NCBI GenBank assembly: GCA_963704815.1
Contig: CAVPHU010000001.1
Coordinates: forward strand, 1,736,001 to 1,800,000
DNA length: 64,000 nt
Reading direction: 5' to 3'
Source of the DNA: DATKWD01 sp963704815
GTDB lineage: Bacteria; Actinomycetota; Acidimicrobiia; Acidimicrobiales; Salinilacustritrichaceae
Below the pieces are notes generated by a model. It made no database searches. It was not told the origin of the DNA and saw only the letters and a program-made list of their open reading frames with translations. The position numbers and the translations under genes were made by a program. Of the stretch, positions 63,506 through 64,000 are shown one piece after another; the stretch's first letter is position 1, and every line of letters begins with the position of its first letter.

Positions 63506-63550
63506 AGTCGGGTGGGGGAGATTTGAACTCCCGGCCTCTGCGTCCCGAAC
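63506..63550 (-). other. tRNA-Pro(CGG) 3'-half fragment, copy B
   Basis: It matches copy A (55408-55452) at 44 of 45 positions, in the same orientation, and here the T-stem (GGGAG/CTCCC) is perfect. After the anticodon-loop TTCGGGA, the 5' anticodon-stem strand CTGCG is missing. It is therefore a truncated copy like copy A. The gap 63451-63769 contains nothing else recognisable. Confidence 0.75.
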
Positions 63551-63769
63551 TCGGTTCCAGCGAATCTCACCGGATACCGGCGAACCACAATGCCCGGAAT
63601 CACTGGGCTCTCCGTCTACGGCGAACAATCACGAACGTGGCGTCCACCGAGGGATGGACGCGGGATCGACCGCGACGTGTGGAGGGGCGGGCGAGGTCAT
63701 CGACGTGGCAGCCCCGGAAGCTTTCGCCTCTGGTCCAGCCGCGACCCCGGCCTCGTTAACGTCGATGTC

Positions 63770-64000
63770 GTGGCGGCCATCGACGCGAGCGGAAAGAGCA
63801 CCAGCCGGGTCTCGGCGTCCGTCGGACGTATCTCCACCGCCCTGCGCCACCGGCCGATGGACTGGACCGGTCGGAGCTCAACGCGGTGCTCGACCGCGGC
63901 CTCGAGCTACCGATGAGCCTGGTCTGTGCGCCGGCCGGCTTCGGCAAGTCTGTCGCCGTCAGCCAATGGTGCGAGCGGGTCGAGCGCCCGGTCGTCTGGT
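63770..64000 (+). CDS. LuxR/MalT-type (LAL) ATP-binding regulator, N-terminal part (runs off right edge, frameshifted)
   Basis: From GTG 63770 the frame reads VAAIDASGKSTSRVSASVG and TALRHRP. After a shift near 63855 another frame gives LDRSELNAVLDRGLELPMSL and the Walker A region VCAPAGFGKSVAVSQWCER. This is the start of a MalT-like large regulator. Only about 77 residues are inside the window. Confidence 0.6.

Overview
The window is high-GC DNA from an actinobacterium. Its gene content points to an Acidimicrobiia-like relative: polyphosphate glucokinase, a DUF222/HNH protein behind a LexA-type box, mycothiol-linked DinB-fold proteins, a DUF4242 protein, many acyl-CoA and flavin enzymes, and an actinobacterial Liv-type uptake system. 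The taxonomic placement is inference. Much of the sequence carries isolated 1-2 base indels inside otherwise well conserved genes. Several are in homopolymers or CG runs, so an uncorrected noisy assembly is as likely as real gene decay.

Layout. 1-4.2 kb: a branched-chain amino acid/amide ABC uptake operon on the minus strand (livG, livF, binding lipoprotein, and a fused LivH-LivM permease running off the left edge). 4.3-15.5 kb: metabolic genes, including a cupin, an AHL-lactonase-like hydrolase, ppgK, an enoyl-CoA hydratase, a LexA-boxed HNH gene, an L-fuconate dehydratase/SDR pair in a frameshift-rich patch, an acyl-CoA dehydrogenase and a glutamate synthase-like flavoprotein. 15.5-26.5 kb: a long minus-strand run (DUF2817 peptidase, sulfotransferase, alkylsulfatase-like MBL protein, alcohol dehydrogenase, lipoprotein hydrolase, SRPBCC protein, patatin with two cNMP domains, FtsX-type permease, ATPase with a C-terminal cNMP domain). 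26.5-38.6 kb: a PLP lyase, a TetR/flavin monooxygenase group, OsmC, a large winged-helix/AAA/TPR regulator, azlCD, a PIG-L deacetylase, a methyltransferase and an HTH-ferredoxin pair.

38.6-44.8 kb is a mosaic of remnants and defence-type cassettes: a partial ferredoxin copy, a WD40 tail, a truncated YjbR gene, two toxin-antitoxin loci with a 37-bp palindrome, and a TetR/oxidoreductase pair with paired operators. 44.7-52.5 kb encodes a respiratory block: a selenocysteine formate dehydrogenase (UGA at 49331-49333 followed by a SECIS-like hairpin), its Fe-S and NrfD membrane subunits, and cytochrome bd oxidase cydAB. Together these could move electrons from formate to oxygen. 52.5-54.9 kb holds small membrane proteins, a broken DUF1254 gene and a duplicated cydA 5' end.

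55.4-63.5 kb is bounded by two truncated tRNA-Pro(CGG) 3' halves in the same orientation. Between them lies a signalling island: a cNMP-binding protein, a response regulator fused to an adenylyl cyclase, two adjacent histidine kinases, and two further response regulators. The first kinase keeps the phospho-accepting histidine but has lost its ATP-binding boxes. The second has lost the histidine but keeps all ATP-binding boxes. Together with the cNMP domains elsewhere in the window, this suggests a two-part kinase feeding a cAMP output, and it is the most interesting system here.
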